NCBI GenBank assembly: GCA_030549335.1
Contig: CM060198.1
Location: 36,961,853 to 37,025,852, forward strand
DNA: 64,000 nt
Direction of reading: 5' to 3'
DNA from: Pontederia crassipes
Taxonomy: Eukaryota; Streptophyta; Magnoliopsida; Commelinales; Pontederiaceae
The notes beneath the pieces were generated by a model. The model was not told the DNA's origin, did no database searches, and saw nothing but the letters and a program-made list of their open reading frames with translations. This document shows positions 1-10,803 of this stretch, one piece after another; the stretch's first letter is position 1; the number at the start of each line of letters is the position of its first letter. The translations under genes and the position numbers were made by a program.

Positions 1-1
1 T

Positions 2-1573
2 TATTGGACTAAGCCAGAGTATCAAGCTCGATATGAACGGATGTCTGAGATTCGAATTCATGCCATCAGATTTTTGGATACCGAATTGCTCAGGGAGTAT
101 AATTTACTTGTAGATATTCATCTACTATTTTCTCAAATTGGACTCTCTAACTTTGTGCATTCCTGGTGGCCAACTTATGAAGTACTAATTATGGAATTTC
201 TCTCATCCTTGGAGGTTTTTAATTTAGACGGCAGAAATTATAATCAGCCTAGAATTTCATTCCAACTTTATGGGCGACCCTTTACTCTGACTCTAAGAGA
301 GATCAATAAAATTGATGGATTCCCCAACCATGGATCTCCTTCTGTACCTACTGACTTTGATGCTGAAACTTTTTGGAAACAGATAATAGAAGAAGACCGA
401 TTGGTTTGGAACACAGCTAAAGATAGCTCAATTCATAATCATGTTCTGCGCTACGTCCATCGCATGCTAAGCAACACGTTAAGTGGGCGCAGTGATAATG
501 ATGGTGCCGTCTCAGAGGGAGAGTTATATCTCATCCACAGCATGCTCCATAGAACTCCTGTTACTGTGGGTGCCTTCATCATTCGTCGATTCTAGCGCCG
601 CACTACTCATCGTGGCGGTAGCATTAATATGGGCGCCCTTCTCACACCTATTGCTCAGCACCTACAACTTGACTTGGATTATCTTGAAGCTGTGCTAGGA
701 AACACCCACCTCACTCATAGGACCATTTATGCTATGGGTCTCGTGAAGACCAACAACTCAAGGATCAAAGTTTTTATTTTTAAAGGCCACAATCAGGAGG
801 TGCCTTGCTCAGATCGAGATGCTTTTACGCCAATTAATCCAAATAATTGGCTCCTTTTTAGGCAGGTCGCGGCTCCATTAATCTCACCTGCAGGACCATC
901 TGTCCCAATTGACCAGCCACACCAGGATGAAGCCTTCTCCTGGTTTGATTCTACTGATTATGCGACGGCTCAACAATACTTTCAGCAGCCATAGGGATTT
1001 CAGGCTACATCACCGGTAGCTTCCCAATATGCCACATCAGCCCATTCACCGTATATGCCGATGCCTTCTCCGATTTCATCTCCAGCATAAGAGAGCTCTT
1101 CAGATTCCTCGTTCATACCGGCTACTCCTTATGAGGAACGCGGCTCCATGGAAATATCTACTCATTTAAAGGAACCTGTGCGGAATCACTATATAGCACC
1201 AGAGCCTACTTTCACTTCAGCTCCAGAGCAGACTTACCATCCACCTCCGCCACCTCAGCCTGACTATGCTTCCATGCAAAACTTATGAAAATCCATATAC
1301 GATGAGCAACTTCGTCAGGCAGGGGAGTTTCACGTTTTTCAGGAAGTGCAACTTCGTCAAGCAGGAGAGCTGCACGCTATTCAAGAAGAGCAACTTCGGC
1401 AAGCCCAAGAGTTGACCAACATTCGAGCTGACTTTAGAAATATGAATGATCGTCAGGGTCGCTTCAAATCCCTTCAGGATCAGCATATTCGCATGACGAG
1501 GCGCATCCATGAGTATCATATGCGCCAAGGACATCTCGACTACCATCCACCATCGCCACCTCACAGACAGTAA
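2..1573 (+). pseudogene. Athila ORF1-like (downstream, env-position) gene, broken
   Basis: One reading frame runs from position 2 to the stop at 1571-1573, interrupted by four in-frame stops: TAG 593-595, TAG 992-994, TAA 1088-1090 and TGA 1286-1288. The first ~330 codons resemble the ATHILA ORF-1 family: a RYERM-type segment, then a block around WWPTYEVLIMEFLSSLEV and a GRPFTLTLREI block. These domains occur in the extra ORF after pol in Athila elements, and their function is not established. The middle is rich in Pro, Ser and Gln. The C-terminus (about 1296-1420) holds three copies of a 13-14-residue EQLRQAxEL-type unit likely to form a coiled coil. Each stop could arise from one C-to-T change. 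The start lies outside the window. The family call is by recognition of the domain; no function is claimed. Confidence 0.8.
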
Positions 1574-2782
1574 ATCTGGTTGTGCCTTTTCCCTTTTCTT
1601 TATTTTTCATTTCTTTATTTTTTTCTTTTATGTATCACTTTCCCTTGCTGGCTTAACACTAAGGACAGTGTCTGGTTCAACCTTGGAGGAGTTTGCATTT
1701 CATGCATTGCATGTTTCTTTCTTTTTATTTGCTTATGTTTGCATGTATTTCTATAAAATAAATTGAAAAATTGAAAAATTTTCCAAAAATACCATTGCAT
1801 GCATTTAATTTTGCTACCATCTTACAAACTCTTGTCTTATTGTTTTAATTATCTTTTAGTAAAAATTCAAAGACATGTCGTTAATTGATGAAATTTGAAT
1901 TCTTTTCTTTCTTATCACTTGCTACTTTAGTATCAAACTTATGGACTGTGTCCTATGCTAGGTAGAATTATGAATGGCTAGACGATAAAATCATATTCAT
2001 GCCTTTTTATTTATTTCTTTTAAGTCTTGATAGTAGTAGCCTTCTTATTGACCATATCAAGTACCTTTTGAGCTTATAAAAAATAAAAAGTGAATAAAAA
2101 GAAGGGTTAGTTAAACACCAACAAATGAAAAAAAAGAATAAAGGTACAAAAGTGTTATTCGGAACCAAGGTGTGTTCGGATAATTAGATCCATACGGGTT
2201 CATGCCTGGTGACCTAAGGGCAACTGCTCTGGGATCCGTCGATCAAAAGCCTGCTATAAGGACCATCTTGTGAAATATGGAGAAGCATAAGAGTATTGGA
2301 TCATGGCTAAGTTTGAACTCTTCATTCAGAACCTTGGTTGTTCGGGCAAGTAAACTCGAGGGGTGCCTTATCACCTGTTGCCCTAAGACCATCTGGTCTG
2401 GGAGTCATCAGTCCAAAGCCCGCTACATGGACTTCCTTGTGCAATCCTGCTTGAAGATTAGAACTTTTAAAATGATTGAAAAAAAAGTGAAAGAAAAAAG
2501 AAAAAAAAAGTTTTTAAGCTCAATTAGTACTTATGTGTTCAATATTAATGCTATTATCCGACAGACAATTTATTCTTCTACAAGGCTGAATTTGAAATTG
2601 TTTAAATTTGTGTAGCATTCAGAATCTCTATGAAGCTAAGTGCATGGGAAATGATAAGGTGCTAAGTAGTAGATGTGCAGAAGAACTGTGTGAGAAAATT
2701 AGTCAGTTGATAATATGGAGGCTATGATGGAACTTTCTTGAGCCTTACTTTTGAATTTTTGCTTGAGGATAAGCAAGACTTT
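1574..2782 (+). other. 3' UTR of family-1 element
   Basis: Non-coding stretch between the broken ORF and the polypurine tract, homologous along its length to 14831-16053. It contains an upstream polypurine-tract-like motif at 1679-1693, A-rich runs near 2080-2130 and 2470-2510, and an imperfect direct repeat (about 2160-2275 and 2327-2440). Short open frames here are not conserved as proteins. Confidence 0.75.
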
Positions 2783-2797
2783 AAGCTTGGGGGAGCT
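2783..2797 (+). promoter_or_regulatory. Polypurine tract (plus-strand primer)
   Basis: AAGCTTGGGGGAGCT lies immediately before the LTR start TGATGC. It matches the tract at 16054-16068 except for one base. Such tracts resist RNase H and prime plus-strand DNA synthesis. Confidence 0.85.
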
Positions 2798-4302
2798 TGA
2801 TGCATGCAAAATATAACATATTTTAGTTTATTATTTTAATTAATTTGTTTGTAATTTGTTCATTGCATGCATCATTTTTAGTCACTTTTAGTCATAATTC
2901 CGGATTCATTGATTTTGATTATTAATGTTTTGAATATTTTAACTGAAGAGGAATTTATTTAATTCTTATAATTATTTTGCAGGTAATATGAATCGTCCAT
3001 AAAGAATTATATTTTGGCCGAAATGATCTCATGGTTGGATAAATTACATCTTACTTCGTTGGGGGTAAAAGCGAATGCAACTTGAATTTTGGGCGTAACG
3101 AGATTACAATTCTTTGTTTTGGCCGAGATCACAATTTATCTTTTTGGGCGTAAAGATAAAAGAATCATTGTTTCGGCCGAGATTACAAAGAGGATTTAGG
3201 TTTTGGCCGAGATATGAAGGGGGTAAAGATAAAAAATTTTATCTTTCTGGGCGTAATGGCAAGGAAATCTTTGTTTCTGCCGAGATTTGAATGGAGTAAG
3301 ATAAAACGGATTTATCTTTTGGGCGTAATAGCTTTATAGTTTTGGCCGAGATTCAGAGAGAGAAACAAAGTTTATCGGCCGTAATCAACTCAAGTGTTAT
3401 CTCAGTTGACCGTACGATATCACGACTGTCATCAAATTGAAGACTGTCCGCACCTATAAATACGTGAAGAAGTCGTCGTTCGAATTCAAGTTCAGGATTC
3501 TTCCACAGCAAGTCCAGATCTGCAGGCTTCGACCAAAAGGAGAGAGGTGCGACGGCTGGAGGTGGATTGCGACCCTGATCAAGTCCGAGAGGCTACCCGA
3601 CTGTCTGCCCAATTTGAGATCTCTACTTTTGTTTTGGGTGTAATTCTTCCAATTTTTATTATTGTTTTATTATCTCTCCAGAATTTCGAGGATAAAATCT
3701 AATTTATTTAGGATTATTATTTTAGGAGACTATTATTGAAGGGAAACTATTTGGACCCTATATCATTTGTTTTAATATTTTCTGATGAATTAGTTAATTA
3801 TGCTTAGTGCTTTCGATTTAATTACTTGGATTTCTGAGTTGAGTAATTACCATTTTGTGGACTATTTGATTTCAAAATTTATTAATTAAATTAATTGATT
3901 TTATGTGAAATTAATAATTGACATAAATTTGATAACTAGTGTGTGGAGAATCAAGTTTATGTGGTCTATTAATCTATACCAGTTTGTGGAGTGATTAACA
4001 GTCTAGAATTTTCATATTATTGCATCTTAATTTTAATCTTATCTGACGAATACCAGTTTGTGGAACTTTAGGTTTGATTAAATCTAAGATAGTTTGATTT
4101 ATCAGATTAAATAGTAGAATTATCAGTTTGTGGACTCTCTGATGTTAATCTTGTAAATTAATAACTTGGAAAAATTCCTAATCCATCTTTAAAGATTAAA
4201 TTTATCTTTTATGGTTCAAATATTTATCCTGATCTATTTTCATCCTAAGGCCTAACTTCAACACCACTACATCACATTATCTTATCTTATTTTCTTTATT
4301 TT
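2798..4302 (+). repeat. Family-1 3' LTR, truncated at its 3' end
   Basis: Starts TGATGCATGC directly after the polypurine tract and aligns with the LTRs at 10804-12284 and 16069-17792 up to the sequence TTTCTTTATTTTA. The final ~165 bp, including the GCATCA end, are missing. The first third contains repeated GGCCGAGAT and GGGCGTAA motifs (about 3010-3385). The later part has four copies of a CAGTTTGTGGA-type motif. Confidence 0.88.
3455..3462 (+). promoter_or_regulatory. Candidate TATA box of family-1 LTR
   Basis: TATAAATA in a locally GC-richer context, at the same place as in the two LTRs of the complete element (11252 and 16759). It probably marks the U3/R boundary region. Confidence 0.6.
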
Positions 4303-4305
4303 ACG

Positions 4306-4401
4306 CAGCTATCGCAGCAGCTATCGGAGCAGATATCACAACAGGTGTCGCAACAGTTGGCTCCACTATTGCAGACGATTCAGGGATTGATTCCGACGTA
4401 G
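4306..4401 (+). pseudogene. Last-exon remnant of a CACTA-encoded protein
   Basis: Thirty-one codons and a TAG stop encode a Gln/Leu-rich helix (repeats of QQLS, EQISQQV, QQLAPLLQ) typical of C-termini of plant CACTA gene products. It is preceded by a T-rich tract ending in ACGCAG, which looks like a 3' splice site. The upstream exons are missing. Assignment rests on position inside the CACTA fragment and on composition, not on a recognised domain. Confidence 0.45.
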
Positions 4402-4716
4402 AATTCATTCCCGCGAGGCCATGGATCGAGCACGTATGGATCAAACTTCCGCAACGATGACAATAACTTTCCAAATAGGATAGAAACAAACTATGGATAG
4501 CTATGCTTTTATCACTTATAGACTTATTATGAGATATATGTGTAGTTTGTTAGTTCAGTTTATTACTTGTCATATTCTTATTTTAAATATTATGCCTGTG
4601 ATGCTTTCATATTATGTCTGTGATGAATATCAATGCATCAATGCGTTTATATGCATTATATAATTGTATGGTTTGGGAAGGGAAAAAAATGTGGGTGTTA
4701 TGGGTAAAAAAAATTT
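4402..4716 (+). other. CACTA 3' UTR, no gene seen
   Basis: AT-rich sequence between the exon remnant and the subterminal repeats. I see no coding sequence or recognisable motif. Confidence 0.5.
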
Positions 4717-5174
4717 GCAATTAGCGCCTCCATAGCATCCCATTAGCGTCACATCAATTATCGACGCTTTGTTAAATATATCATCCTTAGCACCATTTTA
4801 GCGTCCCATTGGTGGTGCAAAAACCATGATGTTTGCATCACTGCAGCGCCGAAATAGCGTCAACTAACGCATAATACTAGCTTCTCTTGGGCGCCGAAAT
4901 AGCGCCTGAACTATAGCGTCACTTGAGCGTTGACTTAGCGATGCATCTATATTGCTCCCAGTCGGACACCACACGTCTTAATAACGTCGAGATACCGTCA
5001 ACCTTTGGCGCTAGTAGCGTCTCCTTTTTTGTTGGCTCTATTGTGATGCCATTAGCCACCGATATGCGGTGTCGCACATGAGCGGTGATAGTTACACGCT
5101 AAAGCGACGCTCTATGTCACGGAGACGCAATAGTGCTTCCCTAGCGTCGCATTTCTTGGGTTGCTATTATTCGA
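4717..5174 (+). repeat. CACTA subterminal repeat region
   Basis: GC-richer than its surroundings, with many copies of TAGCGTC, GCGCC, GCGTC and their complements at irregular spacing. In CACTA elements such arrays bind the element's own regulatory or transposase protein (TNPA-type in En/Spm). Confidence 0.7.
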
Positions 5175-5187
5175 TTTTCTTGTAGTG
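5175..5187 (-). repeat. CACTA terminal inverted repeat (right end)
   Basis: Read on the minus strand: CACTACAAGAAAA, the consensus terminus of plant CACTA transposons. Confidence 0.9.
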
Positions 5188-5362
5188 AAATTCTACGTTT
5201 GCTCTCTACCTTATTTCTGCCATTCTTTTTTACTACATTGTTTTTAGTATCTTTATGAAAAACTTCTAAAAAAAATGGTTTGAAATTATCAAGAAAAAAA
5301 AGTGATAAAATATTATACACCAATTCAACCCCCCCTCTCCTTTGGTGCCCTACGATCCTACA
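5188..5362 (+). repeat. Ty1/copia 5' LTR remnant
   Basis: AT-rich sequence ending in a C-rich run and CCTACA just before the PBS, as in many plant copia elements. The start is lost, so the LTR length is unknown. Confidence 0.6.
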
Positions 5363-5364
5363 AT

Positions 5365-5377
5365 TGGTATCAGAGCC
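5365..5377 (+). promoter_or_regulatory. Primer-binding site, initiator tRNA-Met
   Basis: TGGTATCAGAGCC is complementary to the 3' end of plant initiator tRNA-Met, the usual minus-strand primer of Ty1/copia elements. It lies two bases after the inferred LTR end. Confidence 0.92.
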
Positions 5378-5421
5378 TAGTTTTTACTCTTGTGATAAAG
5401 ATTTAATTATCTTTAAGAGTC

Positions 5422-6653
5422 ATGGCATCAAACAACTTTATTCTTAGTGAGAGTCAATCAACCAACCGTCCTCCACTTTTTAATGCATCTAACTTTGCAT
5501 ATTGGAAAGTAAGAATATATTGATATCAAGGTTGTAATTAAAAATGGTTTTAATTTGCATGGGAAATTACCAACTGAATATACTGATGGAGAAATATTGT
5601 TAGTTAAACTGGATTGGAAGATGAAAATTATTTTTTATTGTGCCTTAGATACCACTGAATTCAATTGCACCTTTACCTGCATGAATGCAAATGAAATTTG
5701 GAGAAAACTTATTATTACTCATGAAGGAATTAAGAAAGTTAAGGAGTCTAGGTTAATTCTTTTAAATTATCAATATAATTCTTTTAAAATGCTTGAAAAT
5801 GAAACTATAAGTAGTAGTATGGTTGTACGTTTTAATGATGTGAATGACTTAGCCTCCTTGGGCGAGCCAAGGATTAATGCTCAAAAAGTGAAAGGGTTTC
5901 TCAAGTCACCCTCCTCGAAATGGCACACCAAAAGAATCATAGATATCAACAAGCTGGACTTTGACGATCTCATAGAATCATTATTAACCTATGTGATAGG
6001 TAGATGAGGATGCTAGTGTCATAAAGAAAAGGCTTTAGTCTTAAAGACAAAAATTGATGAAGAAGTGACAAGTGAAGATGAAGAGGATATTGATGAAAGA
6101 AAACTAGCACTCTACGCAAGGAAACTGGACAAATATTTGAAGTTTGCCAAACAAAGAAAGAAAGGTGAATCCTTTAGAAAAAAAATCAACAAGCAAGTAT
6201 CAGATCACTTGCTTTGAATACAAAAAGACATGACATTACAAGAATAAATGTCCAACTCTAGTGAGAAAAGATAAAGATGCTGAATCTTCAAAGAAAAGAA
6301 GAATGCACTTCAAGTAACTTGGGATGAAAGTGAACAAGAAGAAGACAATTCCTCCTCAAGTGATGAAGACGAGGCTTGTCTTTCTCACGTGGCTAATGAA
6401 GAGATATATTCTAACTCATCAAGTGATGAATTAAGTACATTTGATATGAATGATGAATTTAGAAAACTAATAATGAAATATGGAGCACTAAAGAAGAAGC
6501 ATGATAAATTGAAAGTAGAATTTGAAATTGTTAAAAATGAAAAATGCAAGCATAACGATACATGTGAAAATTGCATCTCTTTAAATGATGAAAACACAGG
6601 TTTAGAATTATTAATCGATGAACTAAAAATGAAGAATGACAGTCTAGTATGAA
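5422..6653 (+). pseudogene. Ty1/copia gag (UBN2-type), broken
   Basis: The likely start is ATG 5422. The first 33 codons carry the PPLFNASNFAYWK block typical of plant copia Gag N-termini and end at TGA 5521. The homology continues in another frame at 5555-6007, with a KVKESRLILLNYQYNSFKM block and a DFDDLIESLLTY block that are hallmarks of the UBN2 Gag family. A degraded zinc knuckle (CFEY...HYKNKCP, second Cys replaced, with an internal stop) lies near 6210-6255. A Lys/Glu-rich coiled coil follows at 6389-6652. At least two frameshifts and several stops make it non-functional. Gag would form virus-like particles and bind RNA. Confidence 0.85.
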
Positions 6654-9361
6654 GGGTTTAGGGCACCGCCGAGGCATTTTGCAACGATAGTATGAAGGGT
6701 TGTGTGGGTTGACAATGGCCATATGTGGGGGAAATTTTGCTGCTTAGTATGATGCTTTAAGGGACGGACGACAAGTGAGCAAACTTTTCACTTAACGATG
6801 GTGGAGTTTTGTACAGACGTTGTGGGCGCCTCCCCATACCTGAGGAGTGAGGAATACACACTACTTTAGTGACCTGAGGTGCAGAAGTTCGAGGGTATCA
6901 TTTTTTGGGTCCACTTATTATAGAATTATTAAAGACATTTACAACATTATTAGGAACAATGTTTTTCAGTAGCAAAAATAAGGTTGAGAAACAAAACTGC
7001 ACAAAAAATTAAATTTAGGAGCAGTTCTCGACCATGATAGACGGAGAATAAGAAGTCTTTGACATTCTAAAGTTGGCAATGTTAGAGGTAGAAGATCGAA
7101 ACAAGTCTTCCGTTGCGTACAAAATGGTTTGATTAGGCATTCCCTTAGCTTTCATCCTTGTGGTACTTGCATGTGCGCGTGTGTGCACGGGGAATTTGTG
7201 TGCTTGCACATGTTATGGGGAGACCTCGAGTGACATAGCCTCTTGCACCAATTAGACGAAGGGCATCTAGTCAAGTATGTATCAGTATGCAATGAAGTTT
7301 GAAGGGTTGTGTGTATTGACAAATGTAATAGCGCTGGGCATTTTGCTGCGTAGTATGATGCTTTAAGGGACGGATGACATGGAGGTCTTTCTTCACTTAA
7401 TGATGGTGGAGTTTCGAAAAGACATGGGTTGTCTCACCATGCTCAAGGAACAAGTGCTGCATTATTTGCCCGAGGTACCGTGGTGTAGATGACTACCATC
7501 AGGGATTCAATTTTAGTATCCACTTATTACAAAACTATCAAAGACAATTGCAACATTATCATGGACATACTCTATGCAATGTTTAAGTAGAAGAAAATGG
7601 GGTTTAAAAGAAAAATTGCATAGAATAATAGAATGATGGAGAAGTGCTCAAAATTGACTCACATAAAAGAAATATTTAACATTCTCCCTCATCAAAGTCG
7701 ACAATGTTCTTGGCACTAGAAGATCGAAACAAGGCTTTCGTTGCAGATAAAATGGTTTGATTCGGCCTCCCTTTAGCTTAGTTGTCGCATGAGGTCCCAT
7801 TGCTCAGGATCACCCTTGTGATACTTGCATGTGCGCATGTGTGTGGGTCATGTGTGTGCATGCACGTGTTACATGGAGACCTTGAGCGACGTACTCTAAG
7901 GGCATCTAGTCAAGTCTATTTCAGAATGCAACGATAGGAAGGGTTGTGTGTTGACAAAGGCTAGAAGTGCGGGGTCTTTTGCTGCGTAGTAGGATGTTTT
8001 AAGGGACGATGACATGCGAGCACTCTTTTCACTTAAGGATAGTCGAGTTTTGAGAATACATTGTGGGTTGTCTCCCCATGCTTGAGGAACAAGCACTGCT
8101 TTAGCGACCCGAGGTGCAAAGGACCATCTTCAGGATTTCAATTTTTGGGTCCAGTTACAAAATTAACCAAGGCACTGATAACATTATCATGGATATACTC
8201 TATGCAATGTTTAAGTAGAAAAAAATGAGGTTGAAGAGAAAAATTGCATTGAATAATAAAATGATGGAGTAGTGCTCAAACTTGACACACACTGTATAAG
8301 AAGTCTTTTGACATTCTCCCTCATCAAAGTTGACAATGTTCTTGACGCTAAAAGACCGAAACATGACTTTCATTGCATACAAAGGAATCCACTGCTCAGG
8401 ATCACCCTTGTGATACTTGTGTGTGTGCATGTGTGCACGAGGCAGAGACCTTTTGCGGCGTAGTCTCATGCACCAATTAGGCGAAGAGCATCTAGTCAAG
8501 TCTGTTCAATGATAGTTTGAAGGGTTGTGTGTGTTGACAAAGGCTATAAGTGTGGGACATTTTACTACGTAGTACGATTTTTTAAGGGACGGATGACATG
8601 CAAGCACTCTTTTCACTTAAGGATGGTGGAGTTTTGAAAAGATGTGGGTTGTCTCTTCATGCCCGAGGAAAGAGCGCTGCTTTAGTGACCCGAGGTGCCG
8701 AGGACCGTCGTCAGTGTTTCAATTTTAGGATCCACTTATTACAAAATTATCAAATAAATTTACAACATATCATTGACATACCATATGCAATGTTTAAGTA
8801 GAAGAAATTGGTGTTGAAAATAAAAATTGCATAGAATAATAGAATGATGGAGCAGTGCTCAAAATTGACACTTGCAGTATAAGAAGTATTTAACATTTTC
8901 CCTGATCAAAGTTGATATTGTTCATGGAAACAAGGCTTTTGTTGCATACAAAATGGTTTGATTAGTCATCTCTTTAGCTTAGTTGTCAAATGAGGCCCAA
9001 GTGGTCAGAGGCAACCTTGTGATACTTGTGTGTACGCATGTTATGCATGTGTTATGCGGAGACTTTGAGCGGCGTAGTCTTGTGCACCAATTAGGCGAAG
9101 GGCATCTAGTCAAGTTTGTTATAGTATGCAACCATTGTGTGTTGACAAAGGTCTTAAGTGGGGGACATTTTGCTGCATAGTAGGATGCTTTAAGGGATGG
9201 ACTACATGCTAGCACTCTTTTCACTTAAGAATGGTGGAGTTTTGAAAAGATGCCATGGGTTGCCTTCCCGTGCATGATGATCGAGCACTGGTTTAGTGAC
9301 TCGAGGTGAAAAGGACCATTGTCAGGATTTCAATTTTTGGACCACTTAAAAAATTACATAG
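6654..9361 (+). repeat. Tandem repeat with ~600-bp period (about 4.5 copies)
   Basis: Each unit begins near GAAGGGTTGTGTG...TTGACAAAGG and continues with AAGGGACGGATGACATG, TTTCACTTAA-GATGGTGGAGTTTTG, GACCCGAGGTGC and CACCAATTAGGCGAAGGGC blocks. Unit starts are about 6681, 7289, 7928, 8506 and 9128 (spacings near 608, 639, 578 and 622); the last unit is cut short where the satellite begins. Copies differ by many substitutions and indels. I do not recognise the family. Short open frames inside are not conserved between units, so I do not call genes. Confidence 0.8.
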
Positions 9362-10803
9362 AATAAGGTTCAAACCACTAAGTTATAAATACTTATTACA
9401 ACCTTCAAGTATCCTAAGAGGTGATAGATCATTAGAACTTTCACTCTATTCTCAACCGAAGTTGAACCGTTACAATCAATGATAAAGCACTTGGGGATTA
9501 GAGTCTTAGAGTAAGGTTCAAGCTCTAAGTTATAGATACTTATTATAACCTTTGGGTATCCTAAGAGGTGATAGATCCTTAGAACTTTAACTCTATTTCC
9601 AACCGAAATTGAACAGTTACAATCAATGATAAAGCTCATGGGGATTAAAGTCTTAGAGTAAGGTTCAAACCACTAAGATATAGATACTTATTACAACCTT
9701 TGGGTATCCAAAAAGGTGATAGATCCTTAGAACATTAACTCTATTTTCAACCGAAGTTGAGCCATTACAATTAAGGATAAAGCTCTTGGAGATTAGAGTC
9801 TTAGAGTAAGGTTCAAACCTCTAAGTTACAGATACTTATTACAACCTTTGGGTATCCTAAGATTTGATAGATCCTTAAAACTTTAACTCTATTGCCAACC
9901 GAAGTTGAACCGTTACAATCAATGATAAAGCTCTTGGGGATTAGAGTCTTAGAGTCAGGCTCAAAGCTCTAAGTTATAGATACTTATTACAACCTTTGGG
10001 TATCCTAAGATTTGATAGATCCTTAAAACTTTAACTCTATTGCCAACTGAAGTTGAACCGTTACAATCAATGATAAAGCTCTTGGGGATTAGAGTCTTAG
10101 AGTAAGGTTCAAAGCTCTAAGTTACAGATACTTATTATAATCTTTGGGTATCCTAAGATTTGATAGATCCTTAAAACTTTAACTCTATTGCCAACCGAAG
10201 TTGAACCGTTACAATCAATGATAAAGCTCTTGGGGATCAGAGTCTTAGAGTCAGGCTCAAAGCTCTAAGTTATAGATACTTATTACAACCTTTGGGTATC
10301 CTAAGAGGTGATAGATCCTTTGAACTTTAACTCTATTTTCAACCGAAGTTGAACCGTTACAATCAATTATAAAGCTCTTGGGGATTAGAGTCTTAGAGTA
10401 ATGTTCAAATCTCTAAGTTATAGATACTTATTACAACCTTTTGGTATCCTATGAGGTGATATATCCTTAGAACTTTAACTCTATCTCCATCCGAAGTTGA
10501 ACCGTTACAATCAATGATAAAGCTCTTGAGAATTAGAGCCTTAGAGTAAGGTTCAAACCACTAAGTTATATATACTTATTACAATCATCGGGTATCCTAA
10601 GAGGTGATACATCCTTAGAACTTTAACTCTATTTCCAAACGAAGTTGAACCGTTACAATCAATGATAAAGCTCTTAGGAATTAGAGTCTTAGAGTAAGGT
10701 TCAAACTCTAAGTTATAGAAACTTATTACAACCTTTGGGTATCCTAAGAGGTGATAGATCCTTAGAACTTTAACTCTATTTCCAACCGAAGTTGAACTGT
10801 TAC
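9362..10803 (+). repeat. 148-bp satellite, block 1
   Basis: About 9.7 head-to-tail monomers; anchors such as GGTTCAA recur at 9810, 9958 and 10106, exactly 148 bp apart. A typical monomer runs from GGTTCAAAGCTCTAAG through CTTTGGGTATCCTAAGAGG and CCGAAGTTGAACCGTTAC to CTCTTGGGGATTAGAGTC. The block contains a two-monomer higher-order unit (see findings) and ends at the insertion point of the retrotransposon at 10804. Confidence 0.97.
10799..10803 (+). repeat. Target-site duplication GTTAC (left)
   Basis: GTTAC directly precedes the 5' LTR and is repeated at 17793-17797 after the 3' LTR. Together they restore the satellite sequence GTTGAACTGTTAC-ATTCAATGATAAAG, as expected for integrase-made 5-bp duplications. 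Confidence 0.93.

Larger units (their letters stand above)
1..4302 (+). mobile_element. Athila-like Ty3/gypsy element (family 1), 3' part
   Basis: The left edge of the window cuts into the interior of an LTR retrotransposon. Visible in order are a decayed Athila ORF1-like gene, a 1.2-kb 3' UTR, a polypurine tract and the first 1.5 kb of the 3' LTR. The 3' UTR and LTR are clearly homologous to those of the complete element at 10804-17792, which defines the family and gives the LTR start (TGATGC). gag, protease, reverse transcriptase and integrase, if present, lie outside the window. The LTR lacks its last ~165 bp, where it joins a CACTA fragment. Confidence 0.88.
4303..5187 (+). mobile_element. 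CACTA (En/Spm) transposon, 3' end
   Basis: The right end is the canonical CACTA terminus: the reverse complement of 5175-5187 reads CACTACAAGAAAA. Inward of it lies about 450 bp of subterminal sequence full of short GCGTC/AGCGC-type motifs in both orientations. Further left is what looks like the last exon of a transposon gene. There is no matching left terminus: at 4302/4303 the fragment joins the interior of an LTR, so the left part was lost by deletion or recombination. A 3-bp target duplication cannot be tested because the left flank is missing. Confidence 0.85.
5188..6653 (+). mobile_element. Ty1/copia retrotransposon fragment
   Basis: Contains the last ~175 bp of an LTR, an initiator-tRNA-Met primer-binding site and a broken gag. 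The left part of the LTR has been replaced by the CACTA end, and the element stops at about 6653 where an unrelated ~600-bp repeat begins. No protease, integrase or reverse transcriptase is present. Confidence 0.85.

Noticed and set aside
2277..2615. 112-codon frame in the family-1 3' UTR, similar to 15526-15789.
   Set aside because: Similarity follows from homologous DNA; the frames differ in length, run into poly-A and have no domain.
4717..5160. CpG-island promoter of a host gene.
   Set aside because: The GC-rich stretch consists of short motifs just inside a CACTA terminus, the expected subterminal region, and no gene follows.
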